Source: a virus
Direction: 5' to 3' (one strand)
IMG/VR virus record: IMGVR_UViG_3300028031_000005
Location: 1-46,142 of that record
Length of the DNA stretch: 46,142 nucleotides
In this document: positions 30,956-38,457 of the stretch, in pieces
How positions within the stretch are numbered: the stretch's first letter is position 1
Layout: each line of letters opens with the position of its first letter
Program-made: the position numbers and the translations under genes
Notes under the pieces: generated by a model
The model's input: the letters and a program-made list of their open reading frames with translations, nothing else
What the model was told of the DNA's origin: nothing
Databases searched by the model: none

Positions 30956-31137
30956 TATTTTAATTCCTTTATGAGGCTACCTAACCTTTGAGACACAATA
31001 TTCAACTCACCTCTTTTCATGTCTTTTAAGCACGAGCATGTACCGTTTGTGCAAACGCCCTGTGAGTCTTTGATTATGCAATCTCGGTTAGAGCAGCCTT
31101 TGAAACCTTTAAATAAATAATTTTTAATATCCATCAT
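30955..31137 (-). CDS. small cysteine-rich protein, 60 aa
   Basis: Start at ATG 31137 (MMDIKNYLFKGFKGCSNRDC); a TTG nine bases upstream is possible. Five cysteines (GCSNRDC, GVCTNGTCSC) suggest metal binding or disulphides. The function is unknown. Confidence 0.55.
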   Translation of the reverse strand: MMDIKNYLFKGFKGCSNRDCIIKDSQGVCTNGTCSCLKDMKRGELNIVSQRLGSLIKELK

Positions 31138-31234
31138 CAATCTCAATCTGTTTTTTCATTATCGGCATTATTACCTGCATGCGTTGCTGGCGCTTAGTTT
31201 GTTTCTTGATCGTGTCTTGATTCGTTACGCGCAT
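31124..31234 (-). CDS. basic micro-protein, 36 aa
   Basis: A frame MRVTNQDTIKKQTKRQQRMQ and on, strongly basic, that overlaps the previous stop (TAATG) and runs 14 bases into the next gene. It may be a real small protein or only a coupling frame. Confidence 0.45.
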   Translation of the reverse strand: MRVTNQDTIKKQTKRQQRMQVIMPIMKKQIEIDDGY

Positions 31235-31509
31235 TACTTTTCATCTACGTTAAACTTTGGTGACAATATCGCGGTGAACTTATTAAGTAATTCTTTGGAA
31301 TCGTTCATAAAGTCCAACACATTATCAGCGTCGCTTTGTCTTTGGAAGTACGCATAGCATCCAATTACCGCTGATTCTATCGTAGTATAATATCTGAATG
31401 ATTGCCAAGCAGTCTCGCCTGTGTTTTTATTAACAGATTTTAGTTGTAACTTCCACTGGTGTGATCCGCTTTTAAGTCTGTGTGTATCGTCTATTTTAAA
31501 ATGTGCCAT
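31234..31509 (-). CDS. hypothetical protein, 91 aa
   Basis: The product starts MAHFKIDDTHRLKSGSHQWK, with a predicted alpha/beta fold (TAWQSFRYYTTIESAVIGCY). No family is named. It overlaps the exonuclease stop by one base, so it is probably translated with it. Confidence 0.65.
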   Translation of the reverse strand: MAHFKIDDTHRLKSGSHQWKLQLKSVNKNTGETAWQSFRYYTTIESAVIGCYAYFQRQSDADNVLDFMNDSKELLNKFTAILSPKFNVDEK

Positions 31510-32162
31510 TACTTCACCATCGCGTTATATATTTGTCTGGTGGCATTCACGTCATCAGCGCAATATTGCTTAATCTCGTCGTGTCTACCGTCTAAGTATG
31601 CTTGATGTACCATATCACCGCTTAGATTGCTTTTAGGCGACTGTACGCCAAATGCAAGGCATAGATTAGCAAGCGAGTACATGCTCTTAGTGCCGGCAGC
31701 AAACATCAACATTGTATCGTCAACCGGCAAATCCCATGGCTTAACCCCATGCCTAAATAATGGTTTAAGTCCATTAATCATCATGCGCTGAGATAAAAAC
31801 GGCACATCGAAATTAAGTATGTTATGGCCGACTAGTGTATCTGCGCAATAATGTTGCGACGCTACATTGGTTGAGCATAGCATCGTTCTAAGCTCGCTTA
31901 ACATATTCCTCTCGCTATCATAATCATCTAAATAAAACATTTGATGATCTGCGCTGTCGTCTTCAACAACATCAACGCAAAGAACCTTGCCAAACAATCC
32001 AGATAATCCTGTTTTGTGAATCGCACCATCTACACTATTATCAATGTACGCTTTTATTTTCTCAGGGTCTTTATAATTCGATGGCGCTTTTAAATTGCCT
32101 TTGATCGACTCAATGATAACAGGATCGCTGGTTGGTAGTGTTTCTATATCTAGGAATATCAT
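31509..32162 (-). CDS. DnaQ-like 3'-5' exonuclease (PolB-exo type)
   Basis: A 217-aa nuclease with the three motifs of the DEDDy class: FLDIET (Asp5, Glu7), GHNILNFDVPF (Asp119) and YCADD (Tyr200, Asp204). The layout is that of the predicted 3'-5' exonucleases related to the PolB proofreading domain. It would degrade single-stranded DNA ends during phage recombination or repair. Coupled to the ATPase gene by ATGA, so the pair probably works together. Confidence 0.9.
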   Translation of the reverse strand: MIFLDIETLPTSDPVIIESIKGNLKAPSNYKDPEKIKAYIDNSVDGAIHKTGLSGLFGKVLCVDVVEDDSADHQMFYLDDYDSERNMLSELRTMLCSTNVASQHYCADTLVGHNILNFDVPFLSQRMMINGLKPLFRHGVKPWDLPVDDTMLMFAAGTKSMYSLANLCLAFGVQSPKSNLSGDMVHQAYLDGRHDEIKQYCADDVNATRQIYNAMVK

Positions 32163-33019
32163 GTTGTTTCCTCTGGTTGTAGCTTTAATTTGTTTTTAGT
32201 TGCCTCATCCTTAAGTTTTTTTAGTGAGTCACTATCGCCTATTAGTGAAGCAGAGCCGGACTTGTAAATTGATGTTAATGATTCGATGTCCTGCGCCCTA
32301 GACATATCAGCAATGAAGCTAATCAATACTTCCTCTGTGCTTTTACCGTCATTAAGCCAAGACAATATTAATTCGCCAGTTTCCCTCGTTATCGGCTGCG
32401 GTGGCTTGTCTGCGAATATCCCAGTCCGGTCTTTAATTGCGTTGGCGTAATGGCCATCATGAACTAGATCGAGAGCCAGCGTAAACTCATACTCGAAGTT
32501 GTCGCGCTGCACAAGCTTGGTTCCCAGTCGCATTATCTTTTTACCTTCTTGAGCCGTTTCTGTTTTGCTTCTAGCTGTACAAATAACGTGCGATGAACTA
32601 TGCACAATTGCATCGATGAATTTTTGATGCTCTTTGGCTGTATCACTCCATGCAGACCAAGTATTACCTCTAAACTTAGCCCTCGCTGTCTGCTCATTCA
32701 TTTCTAGGCAGCCACCAGCTCCGTCCCACTCATGGGTGGCTGAATCTATTACTATTACAGTGTAGCCCGACTCTTCTGCTGACTTAATTAGCTCAACGAA
32801 CCGAACAGGGTTAAACGGAGGCTCCATATTCAATACGTCGAAATCAAACTTGTTCGCGTACAACGAAGCTGAGCCATTCTCTGTATCAACGAGAGCCACC
32901 CTACCATCACATTTGATTGCGTCTGCTAATAGTAGCGCACCCGTAGTCTTACCTGACCCACTGGGGCCGGAAACGCATAGCCGTAATTTAGATTTTTGTC
33001 TGGTTGCTTTTTGAAACAT
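32159..33019 (-). CDS. RecA-like ATPase, Sak4-type recombination protein
   Basis: A 286-aa P-loop ATPase: Walker A GPSGSGKT (residues 18-25), Walker B VIVIDSAT (88-95) and a short RecA-like core. The C-terminal region is charged. This size and pattern match phage Sak4-type recombinases, which pair with a nuclease and an SSB-like protein to anneal DNA. The start is ATG 33019, with GGAG eight bases upstream; an upstream extension to 33058 lacks support and overlaps the preceding gene. The exonuclease follows directly. Confidence 0.85.
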   Translation of the reverse strand: MFQKATRQKSKLRLCVSGPSGSGKTTGALLLADAIKCDGRVALVDTENGSASLYANKFDFDVLNMEPPFNPVRFVELIKSAEESGYTVIVIDSATHEWDGAGGCLEMNEQTARAKFRGNTWSAWSDTAKEHQKFIDAIVHSSSHVICTARSKTETAQEGKKIMRLGTKLVQRDNFEYEFTLALDLVHDGHYANAIKDRTGIFADKPPQPITRETGELILSWLNDGKSTEEVLISFIADMSRAQDIESLTSIYKSGSASLIGDSDSLKKLKDEATKNKLKLQPEETT

Positions 33020-33155
33020 TCTTAATCTCCGATAATATTTGCTTACATTCCGCCTCAACTGCTGGCGCTCTATTCCACATTGCGCGCTGATCTGGGGTTA
33101 GGAATTCCCATTCGCGATGCTCTAATTCTTGCTGGTGATGCTCGTCTGCGTTCAT
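32988..33155 (-). CDS. small acidic helical protein, 55 aa
   Basis: The frame begins MNADEHHQQELEHREWEFLT and ends KNVSKSNQTKI. It overlaps the preceding HTH gene by ATGA and the ATPase start by 32 bases. The segment LTPDQRAMWNRAPAVEAECK resembles short phage helical proteins encoded next to recombinases. The function is unknown. Confidence 0.55.
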   Translation of the reverse strand: MNADEHHQQELEHREWEFLTPDQRAMWNRAPAVEAECKQILSEIKNVSKSNQTKI

Positions 33156-33361
33156 GATTCCTCAACTAGATAATATTCAGCATAGTGACTACGCCCGTTT
33201 CTGATTGTGTTCTTGTCGATGTTCATATCATGGTCATTGATCAGGTCGTAAATTCTCGCACTCAACCTAGTTATCTGCCACCAGCGAATTGCCTGCCAAG
33301 TCGAAATTGTTTCGCCTAGTTCCAGATGCGCCCTGACCTTTTTATTCTGTGATTGGTACAT
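33152..33361 (-). CDS. winged-helix DNA-binding protein, 69 aa
   Basis: The segment ETISTWQAIRWWQITRLSAR followed by IYDLINDHDMNI and HYAEYYL is the pattern of the phage helix-turn-helix family that reads A...L-x-x-x-I-x-x-L...I (HTH_55-like). Such proteins bind DNA or act as small regulators. It is in the recombination block. Confidence 0.78.
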   Translation of the reverse strand: MYQSQNKKVRAHLELGETISTWQAIRWWQITRLSARIYDLINDHDMNIDKNTIRNGRSHYAEYYLVEES

Positions 33362-33509
33362 TGTTGGCCTCTATTAGTTTGATTGCGTACAGTAATGATT
33401 TCTTGCGTCTGTCTATAAGCTGCTTATCATAGTAATTGCCCTTGTCTGATTTTGATTCCAGAGTTAGACCAATCATCATATGACGCAAAACATCAACGTG
33501 CGTTTTCAT
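33342..33509 (-). CDS. hypothetical protein, 55 aa
   Basis: The frame begins MKTHVDVLRHMMIGLTLESK and contains a basic stretch (DKQLIDRRKKSLLYAIKL). It overlaps the HTH gene by 20 bases and the upstream gene by ATGA. No family is known. Confidence 0.55.
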   Translation of the reverse strand: MKTHVDVLRHMMIGLTLESKSDKGNYYDKQLIDRRKKSLLYAIKLIEANNVPITE

Positions 33510-33652
33510 GCAATCACCTTGTTAATATTGCACCCTTCAAAGTGACGCATCGGCTCACAGTGATTGTACAAGTCGTTAATTATCATAGGGATTGCGATGC
33601 AAAACATCAAGCAAGCTGTGGCTATGTACTTAGTTTGTGATCTTGTTTTCAT
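33506..33652 (-). CDS. small membrane protein, 48 aa
   Basis: Start chosen at ATG 33652 (MKTRSQTKYIATACLMFC); a longer frame to 33688 has no ribosome site. One hydrophobic helix covers residues about 9-25, and the C-terminus is polar. The stop overlaps the next start (ATGA). Confidence 0.5.
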   Translation of the reverse strand: MKTRSQTKYIATACLMFCIAIPMIINDLYNHCEPMRHFEGCNINKVIA

Positions 33653-34055
33653 TATCCTTCTTATCCTGTCGTTCCTGATTAAGTTCAAACGCTTTAGTTA
33701 TTCCTTTGTGCTGCAAAACATCAATGTGGCTAGTGAAAGACATCTTATAACCGTCTGGATAGTGCTTTTTGAAATCTTCATGCCTATCAGGTCTTGATCC
33801 TGTTAGCACACCTAAGTCTGATGGCATATAAGCCTCGCTAGAACATGCGTGAGAGCCTAGACCAGTGCCGTCCTCTGCTACCAGAACGGCGCTCAAAAAA
33901 CCTCTAGAGGAGAACGCTGTCGAGTTATTAAATCCAAATATGTTTGGCAATTCACTCTGTGGTTTATAGTGCGGATTGTAAACAGCCCATTCTTTTCTAG
34001 CCCATCTCTGCAAGTGTTCTTGTTCATATCTTGCTTCTTCTTGTTTAGTGGTCAT
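33630..34055 (-). CDS. hypothetical protein, 141 aa
   Basis: The product begins MTTKQEEARYEQEHLQRWAR, is charged at both ends, and has a glycine-bearing centre (SAVLVAEDGTGLGSHACSSE). No family is recognised. The region PDRHEDFKKHYPDGYKMSF suggests an ordered globular protein. It is one of the larger unknowns of the leftward operon. Confidence 0.6.
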   Translation of the reverse strand: MTTKQEEARYEQEHLQRWARKEWAVYNPHYKPQSELPNIFGFNNSTAFSSRGFLSAVLVAEDGTGLGSHACSSEAYMPSDLGVLTGSRPDRHEDFKKHYPDGYKMSFTSHIDVLQHKGITKAFELNQERQDKKDNENKITN

Positions 34056-34078
34056 AATTCAATTCTCCGGTTATTGGT

Positions 34079-34399
34079 TCAAAGTCCGATACACAACACC
34101 AGCACAGCGAGTAAGCAAAAACCTGCTATCACATAACCGATGTTAATTTTTGATTCGTCGCCAATTGATAAAGTTCGATGCACAATACCTGCACCATCCG
34201 ATCCAGTTGGCCTAATGTTCATTAGAGAGCTGTTGGTTAGCCTCTTGTAATACTCAGCCTCATGTCCTAGCCTAATTCTGTTAATTTGTAGCTCGTTCAT
34301 ATTCTGCCTAATCGTAATCTGGTCGGTTAGGTAGTCACTCTCACGCTGTGCTTTGAAATTCATGTGATCGAAGGCTCGGCGGCATTCGTTAAGGTTCAT
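34079..34399 (-). CDS. tail-anchored membrane protein, 106 aa
   Basis: A basic, helical N-terminal part (RIRLGHEAEYYKRLTNSSLM) is followed by a single C-terminal membrane helix, IGYVIAGFCLLAVLVLCIG, which would anchor it with the bulk in the cytoplasm. The function is unknown; such proteins may act in exclusion. Confidence 0.6.
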   Translation of the reverse strand: MNLNECRRAFDHMNFKAQRESDYLTDQITIRQNMNELQINRIRLGHEAEYYKRLTNSSLMNIRPTGSDGAGIVHRTLSIGDESKINIGYVIAGFCLLAVLVLCIGL

Positions 34400-34563
34400 T
34401 CTGAATTCTCCAGACCGTCGTCTATATACTGTTTTAGATCGGATATTTCTTGCTCTGCGTAAGACAGTAAAAACTCAAGACCTTTAACGCGCATTTCAGC
34501 GCTTGTCAGGTCATCTTCAAGATCATCAATCTCAGCCTCTAGCATTTCTCTGGACTTACTCAT
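34396..34563 (-). CDS. coiled-coil micro-protein, 55 aa
   Basis: An almost pure acidic coiled coil (MSKSREMLEAEIDDLEDDLT and on to DLKQYIDDGLENSE), overlapping its downstream neighbour by ATGA. No catalytic motif. Probably a small binding protein. Confidence 0.6.
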   Translation of the reverse strand: MSKSREMLEAEIDDLEDDLTSAEMRVKGLEFLLSYAEQEISDLKQYIDDGLENSE

Positions 34564-34786
34564 TTGTACTCTCCGCTATTGCTACAGCTTCCTGTAGATG
34601 TTTAATGTGTTGTTTGGCTTGGTCTATCGTTAGTGTTGCGCAAGACGCGCAATGTTTACCTATATAATAAGTGTCTATGTCGATAGTATTCAAATTATCC
34701 CAAGCCAACACCTCAACACAGCTACCGTCATCGTCATTAACAAAAGACGCGTGCGCAGAATTTATGTCGGTTGATTTGTGGTACAT
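34556..34786 (-). CDS. hypothetical protein, 76 aa
   Basis: Start at ATG 34786, seven bases after GGAGG; a GTG one codon upstream is possible. The product has an acidic beta part (NDDDGSCVEVLAWDNLNTID) and a helical C-terminus with CASC. The function is unknown. Confidence 0.6.
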   Translation of the reverse strand: MYHKSTDINSAHASFVNDDDGSCVEVLAWDNLNTIDIDTYYIGKHCASCATLTIDQAKQHIKHLQEAVAIAESTNE

Positions 34787-35016
34787 CACTCACCCTCCGC
34801 TACGGCCTTGGCCTCTAATCCTATTACTATTCTATCCATAGCATCCTCACAACTTTTAAGATGCTCTCTAATATCTTTTAAGTGCTTTCTATGCGCACGT
34901 TTTGCTCGATCAAGTTCAATTCGATAATCAAGTATTTGTCTTTGCAGAATGGAATTGCCGGCTATTTTTCTGACTTCTATCGGAAGGTTATTAAACTGAT
35001 CGTTAATTATGCTCAT
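34786..35016 (-). CDS. helical protein, 76 aa
   Basis: Coiled-coil-like product (QILDYRIELDRAKRAHRKHL), basic in the middle and acidic at the end. Coupled to both neighbours by overlaps. The function is unknown. Confidence 0.6.
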   Translation of the reverse strand: MSIINDQFNNLPIEVRKIAGNSILQRQILDYRIELDRAKRAHRKHLKDIREHLKSCEDAMDRIVIGLEAKAVAEGE

Positions 35017-35207
35017 GGCTTCACCGCCTTATCAACGGTGTAAAGCCTATCTGTAGGTGCGTGGTAGCAGTAGGTTTCATTAGCTTGCAGCTTGCACGAA
35101 GTTGAGTTTATTAAGGTAAGCGCGAAGCTTGCCAATACAAAGCCAAGTATCAATGCAAAAATGAATATCAAAATAGGGTGGAATCGTTTTGTTTTATGCT
35201 CGCTCAT
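35013..35207 (-). CDS. single-pass membrane protein, 64 aa
   Basis: A basic N-terminus (MSEHKTKRFHP), then one membrane helix (ILIFIFALILGFVLASFALT) and a short outside part with two cysteines (SCKLQANETYCYHAP). It probably sits in the inner membrane with its C-terminus in the periplasm. The function is unknown. Confidence 0.62.
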   Translation of the reverse strand: MSEHKTKRFHPILIFIFALILGFVLASFALTLINSTSCKLQANETYCYHAPTDRLYTVDKAVKP

Positions 35208-35589
35208 GGTTCCACTCCAGATTGTGAGATACTGCTAGTAGCTTGACATCTAATATAAAGTCATCCACAAACCTTTTTCCTTTTTGACTGTCGTCATGCG
35301 CTCTTTGTAGCCCCCTAATCAGACGGTCATACGATCCTTTTAGACGCGGGAACATTGATACGCAACCTTCGCAACCATACAAATTAACCCAAAGCGCACT
35401 TACTTCGTCTGCTGCCCTTGCCTCACCGTCTGTTAAGAATATTCCAGCAGCACAGACAAGCAATCCATCTTTAGACCTATACTTGCACACTCCTGCATTT
35501 CTACTCTGCTCACCCTGCTCAATAACATGCGATACCGAAGCATCAAACACCTCTTGTGCAGTCATTTGTGTAATGTCGTAGTATTTCAT
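35194..35589 (-). CDS. conserved phage protein, 131 aa, cysteine-rich
   Basis: The N-terminal segment (TAQEVFDASVSHVIEQGEQS), then CKYRSKDGLLVCAAGIFLTD, has the look of a widespread phage family of unknown function. Four cysteines (including YGCEGC) may bind metal. The role is not known. Confidence 0.65.
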   Translation of the reverse strand: MKYYDITQMTAQEVFDASVSHVIEQGEQSRNAGVCKYRSKDGLLVCAAGIFLTDGEARAADEVSALWVNLYGCEGCVSMFPRLKGSYDRLIRGLQRAHDDSQKGKRFVDDFILDVKLLAVSHNLEWNHERA

Positions 35590-35591
35590 TT

Positions 35592-35798
35592 CTATATCCT
35601 GTTGAATGACTCAACCATTACTTTATTTCCCTGATCGTTTTCCAGTTTGTCGTTAAGCTCAGATAGACAAGCATCAAACGCCGCTGTTGTGTCTGTAAAC
35701 CAAGACCTATGTGAACTAGCGCAACATGCAAACGAATAACCGCCTGCTCCATCGCTATGTATTTTCTTGCCGCTCATAAAATATCTTCTAGTTATCAT
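35592..35798 (-). CDS. hypothetical protein, 68 aa
   Basis: The ATG at 35798 has AGGA seven bases upstream, so the longer start is kept; a second ATG lies at residue 8. The product carries a CC pair (GGYSFACCASSHRSWFTD). The function is unknown. Confidence 0.6.
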   Translation of the reverse strand: MITRRYFMSGKKIHSDGAGGYSFACCASSHRSWFTDTTAAFDACLSELNDKLENDQGNKVMVESFNRI

Positions 35799-36098
35799 TT
35801 ATTTATCCTCTGTTACCATTTTGCGTTCTTCAAAGTTGAACTCGAAACCACACTTTTCGCACGAGCATCTATAATAAATCGTAAACTCCCCATTGCTATC
35901 TACGCCTATCTCATAATCTTCTCTAAGCGTATCTTCATGTTTTTCGGTGCTGGTGGAAAGCGCCTCATCTCTCATCTTTAAATATTCTTCCTCTGAAACG
36001 GCTGCGTAAGCGTTGCTAACAGAATCTATTAAATCCTTACATTTTCGCACCTCTCGTTTTAAACATTCAGGACATGCGCCCCAGTTACTAGCACTCAT
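35799..36098 (-). CDS. zinc-binding protein, 99 aa
   Basis: CPEC at residues 9-12 and CSCEKC near residue 80 form two cysteine pairs at opposite ends, as in split zinc ribbons. The centre is acidic and helical. It may bind DNA or a protein partner. Confidence 0.65.
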   Translation of the reverse strand: MSASNWGACPECLKREVRKCKDLIDSVSNAYAAVSEEEYLKMRDEALSTSTEKHEDTLREDYEIGVDSNGEFTIYYRCSCEKCGFEFNFEERKMVTEDK

Positions 36099-36101
36099 TT
36101 C

Positions 36102-36368
36102 TCATTTACCTCGTGTTTGAATGTAAACGTGAAACGCTCTGGAATTATGCTGACATGTTCCAAGGTATTTCATATCACCAATATCCAAATCCATCCCAGT
36201 GCCAACTATAGCGAATCTTGCTGATACAGTCTTAGTCTCATTTGCGTCGAACTCACCCCAAATGCACGGTATTCCGTCTTGCATTTGAACAGATAAAAAC
36301 TTGATTCCTTTTGCGCAATCAATTACTTGGTTGCGTCCATCTAACGGATACTTAAATATATGCTTCAT
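36102..36368 (-). CDS. conserved phage protein, DUF7352-like, 88 aa
   Basis: The start, MKHIFKYPLDGRNQVIDCAK, then IKFLSVQMQDGIPCIWGEFD, follows a pattern common in phage early regions (K-x-P-L, then I-L-S-V-x-x-Q-x-G-x-P-C-x-W). It is a small beta protein without known role. Confidence 0.7.
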   Translation of the reverse strand: MKHIFKYPLDGRNQVIDCAKGIKFLSVQMQDGIPCIWGEFDANETKTVSARFAIVGTGMDLDIGDMKYLGTCQHNSRAFHVYIQTRGK

Positions 36369-36637
36369 TTGTCATTTACCTCGTGGTGTAAAGCCCGTGC
36401 GTGATCGCTTGCGGTCTGTTCTGCGTCTTTGATTGAGTCGTTTACAATATTCCAGAATAGAATTGCGTGGTTTAACGACTGAGCTTTAGCGCTATCTTTT
36501 CCATCATATTTAATCTTTGCTAGCTCGATAAATTGATCACTATACAGATCAACATTCGCGGCTATAGCATCCATAAGCATATCTGGAGTGTATGGTGGAA
36601 CGTCTATCTCATGCTCGTCTGGTTCTGGTCTAGTCAT
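36365..36637 (-). CDS. hypothetical protein, 90 aa
   Basis: An acidic N-terminus (MTRPEPDEHEIDVPPYTPDM) and a helical rest. It overlaps its neighbours by ATGA and TAATG. The function is unknown. Confidence 0.6.
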   Translation of the reverse strand: MTRPEPDEHEIDVPPYTPDMLMDAIAANVDLYSDQFIELAKIKYDGKDSAKAQSLNHAILFWNIVNDSIKDAEQTASDHARALHHEVNDK

Positions 36638-36822
36638 TAGTACAAGTCCTTAGATAGCTTTTCAAGGACAGACACTGCATCGTCAATTTCAGCAACCTGA
36701 GACACATTATTAGATTTCAATAGCCCTAATGCTTCATGGACTTTATTTTCTATCTCGTCAATTAATAAACGCTTAGTGAAATCACGGTCTACAGTTAATA
36801 TCCTATCCCTTAAATTACTCAC
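36637..36822 (-). CDS. helical protein, 61 aa, GTG start
   Basis: Starts at GTG 36822 in a GTGA overlap with the upstream gene and with a GGGGGTG site before it. The product is a two-helix hairpin candidate (LLIDEIENKVHEALGLLKSN; VSVLEKLSKDLY). The function is unknown. Confidence 0.58.
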   Translation of the reverse strand: MSNLRDRILTVDRDFTKRLLIDEIENKVHEALGLLKSNNVSQVAEIDDAVSVLEKLSKDLY

Positions 36823-37007
36823 TTATCACCCCCAGCCACAGCCATTGCGCGGGTTATTGCCATTACTAGATCGGCTGCATCTTCTAAGTGATATTCTATG
36901 ATGTGGTCAATAGCAACTATGTGAATCGTACCGCTAGAATTAGTCGCTACTACTTCGGTTTTATCACCAGCAGCATCTAAAACCACTTCTCTAAACTTGT
37001 TGATCAT
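36819..37007 (-). CDS. hypothetical protein, 62 aa
   Basis: An alpha/beta product (MINKFREVVLDAAGDKTEVV; HIVAIDHIIEYHLEDAADLV). No family is known. The stop overlaps the next GTG start. Confidence 0.6.
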   Translation of the reverse strand: MINKFREVVLDAAGDKTEVVATNSSGTIHIVAIDHIIEYHLEDAADLVMAITRAMAVAGGDK

Positions 37008-37016
37008 TTATTCCAC

Positions 37017-37202
37017 CTATTGATGTTGACTTAAAAGATCAGCAGCGTTTTCTAAACTTGAGATAGCGTCTGACACATCTTCATAAGAGCTATCAACTGC
37101 ATCGTATTCACTTTCTATGTCCGCGATCAAGTCTCTCAAGTTATTGCGTTTTTCCGCTATATCTATTCGTATCTTTTTTAAACGGCTAATGTAACTCTTC
37201 AT
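37017..37202 (-). CDS. coiled-coil protein, 61 aa
   Basis: Start at ATG 37202, with AGGTG seven bases before it; an in-frame GTG nine bases upstream is less likely. The product is a continuous coiled coil (ISRLKKIRIDIAEKRNNLRD and on to ISSLENAADLLSQHQ). Confidence 0.6.
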   Translation of the reverse strand: MKSYISRLKKIRIDIAEKRNNLRDLIADIESEYDAVDSSYEDVSDAISSLENAADLLSQHQ

Positions 37203-37223
37203 TTGTTTCACCTATTTATATGG

Positions 37224-37589
37224 TTAGCTTGCGTTCATTTCTGGCTTGTGCGCCCTAAATGCAATATCAATTGTCACGCTAACACTAAATATATCTGTAC
37301 TATTGTGACCACTGCCAAAATATTCATAATCGTATGAAACAGGAATCCAGATATGCATCTTCTCGCCATCGTCACTCACCTTAATGGAGCCGCCAAAGTT
37401 AGCAACGTTTAAATCCTTAAACATAACTGGCGATGTCTGAAACTTTTCGGTTTCCAATAAGATAATGTTATCTACCAGAGCAAACTTAATTATATCGGCA
37501 TGAATGCCTCTCTTTGAAAGCTCGTCGCTTACGAATGTCTGTATTTCTGGTAGCTTGCTTTTAATCAACTTAATGTGTGATTCTTTCAT
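37224..37589 (-). CDS. hypothetical protein, 121 aa
   Basis: An alpha-then-beta layout: two N-terminal helices (IKLIKSKLPEIQTFVSDELS) and a beta half (NFGGSIKVSDDGEKMHIWIP). No cysteine or membrane motif. The function is unknown. It lies near the head of the leftward operon, so it is among the first proteins made. Confidence 0.6.
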   Translation of the reverse strand: MKESHIKLIKSKLPEIQTFVSDELSKRGIHADIIKFALVDNIILLETEKFQTSPVMFKDLNVANFGGSIKVSDDGEKMHIWIPVSYDYEYFGSGHNSTDIFSVSVTIDIAFRAHKPEMNAS

Positions 37590-37621
37590 TTCTTAATTCC
37601 TGATTCGTATATTTGATGTGG

Positions 37622-37855
37622 TTAGATTGATTCCCAACAATGCCCGTTATACTTGCCTTTTATTACCGTTCGCATTTGTTGCAATGCTTGTGCCACGGTA
37701 TCAGTATGGATGGTTTGTGTTTCTTTCAATGGGTTAAAGAACGGCGACCGTATAGACACCCAGTAATCAAGACCTCTCTCGTTGTGGTCTTCATTCCACC
37801 ACTCGATAAACTTATCGGGGTGTTTGTCGATATAGTTTTGTATGGTCTTGCTCAT
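37622..37855 (-). CDS. first gene of the leftward operon, 77 aa
   Basis: Start chosen at ATG 37855 (MSKTIQNYIDKHPDKFIEWW), since the longer frame to 37921 would run through the leftward promoter. The product is Trp-rich (EWWNEDHNERGLDYWVSI). No family is known. As the first gene after the promoter it may be a host-takeover factor, but that is inference. Confidence 0.62.
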   Translation of the reverse strand: MSKTIQNYIDKHPDKFIEWWNEDHNERGLDYWVSIRSPFFNPLKETQTIHTDTVAQALQQMRTVIKGKYNGHCWESI

Positions 37856-37887
37856 TTGCTCGCTACCGTTCGTTATTCGATGTACAC

Positions 37888-37916
37888 ATATTAGCAAATG
37901 TAATTCATTATTGCAA
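37888..37916 (-). promoter_or_regulatory. leftward early promoter (PL)
   Basis: On the minus strand, -35 TTGCAA (37916-37911), 17-base spacer, -10 TAATAT (37893-37888). It points to the operon ending at 30390. The operator copy at 37890-37904 overlaps the -10 and spacer, so binding there would block it. Confidence 0.65.
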
Positions 37917-37973
37917 CACATATTCTAATATTTATTTAAAACATACCGCTTGCAATACATTAGCGGATGTAAT
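37890..37973 (+). repeat. paired operator repeats in the divergent control region
   Basis: ATTAGC-AA-ATGTAAT at 37890-37904 and ATTAGC-GG-ATGTAAT at 37959-37973 match at 13 of 15 positions. One copy overlaps the leftward -10, the other the rightward -10. TTGCAA followed by C/T-ACAT also occurs twice (37911-37920 and 37950-37960). A repressor, most likely the HTH protein at 37985, could use these sites to set both promoters. Confidence 0.65.
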
Positions 37974-37978
37974 ATAGT
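37950..37978 (+). promoter_or_regulatory. rightward early promoter (PR)
   Basis: -35 TTGCAA (37950-37955), 17-base spacer, -10 TATAGT (37973-37978). The ATG of the HTH gene follows at 37985, so the first gene is predicted to be read from a leaderless mRNA. Confidence 0.7.
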
Positions 37979-37984
37979 GTGAGA

Positions 37985-38182
37985 ATGATTAAAAACATTA
38001 GAGAATTACTAGGCTTAACTCAGTCTGAATTAGCGGCTAAATTAGACCTAACGCAAAGCAATATATCGCATATCGAACAAGGGCGACATTCTATTAGTCC
38101 GAAGTTAGCGGAAAAACTTATAAAGGTAGCCGCTGATCAGGATGTTGTTATATCGTATAACAATATATATTCACAATCATGA
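37985..38182 (+). CDS. Cro/CI-type HTH regulator, 65 aa
   Basis: A small HTH_XRE protein: IRELLGLTQSELAAKLDLTQ, then SNISHIEQGRHSISPKLAEK. It lacks a C-terminal peptidase or dimer domain, so it resembles Cro or a minimal repressor. It is the first gene of the rightward operon and lies beside the paired operators at 37890-37973, its probable targets. The start is ATG 37985, seven bases after the -10; an in-frame GTG at 37979 would lie upstream of the predicted transcript. Confidence 0.85.
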   Translation: MIKNIRELLGLTQSELAAKLDLTQSNISHIEQGRHSISPKLAEKLIKVAADQDVVISYNNIYSQS

Positions 38183-38457
38183 ACAGCAAAAAACTAACAA
38201 TCAAGATGAGTGTTGATAGCCACGAGCTAACAGACTTTATCGATAAATTTAATTCACTTATTGATGGCGATGAATCATTGCAAAGTGTGGCTGATGCGTT
38301 CTGTACAGGCGGGTCGATTGAGGATATGGTGAATATTCGACAACATCCGACTTTAAATAAATCTTATATTAGTGTAGGTCTTAGACCGTCAATTAAATTT
38401 ATAGCTCTATACGAAACATTGCTAGAAGTAGCATCAATTCACAACAACAGAACATGA
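38179..38457 (+). CDS. hypothetical protein, 92 aa, coupled to the regulator
   Basis: Begins MNSKKLTIKMSVDSHELTDF; an alpha/beta protein without recognised motif. It overlaps the HTH stop by ATGA, so the two are made together and could interact. Confidence 0.62.
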   Translation: MNSKKLTIKMSVDSHELTDFIDKFNSLIDGDESLQSVADAFCTGGSIEDMVNIRQHPTLNKSYISVGLRPSIKFIALYETLLEVASIHNNRT

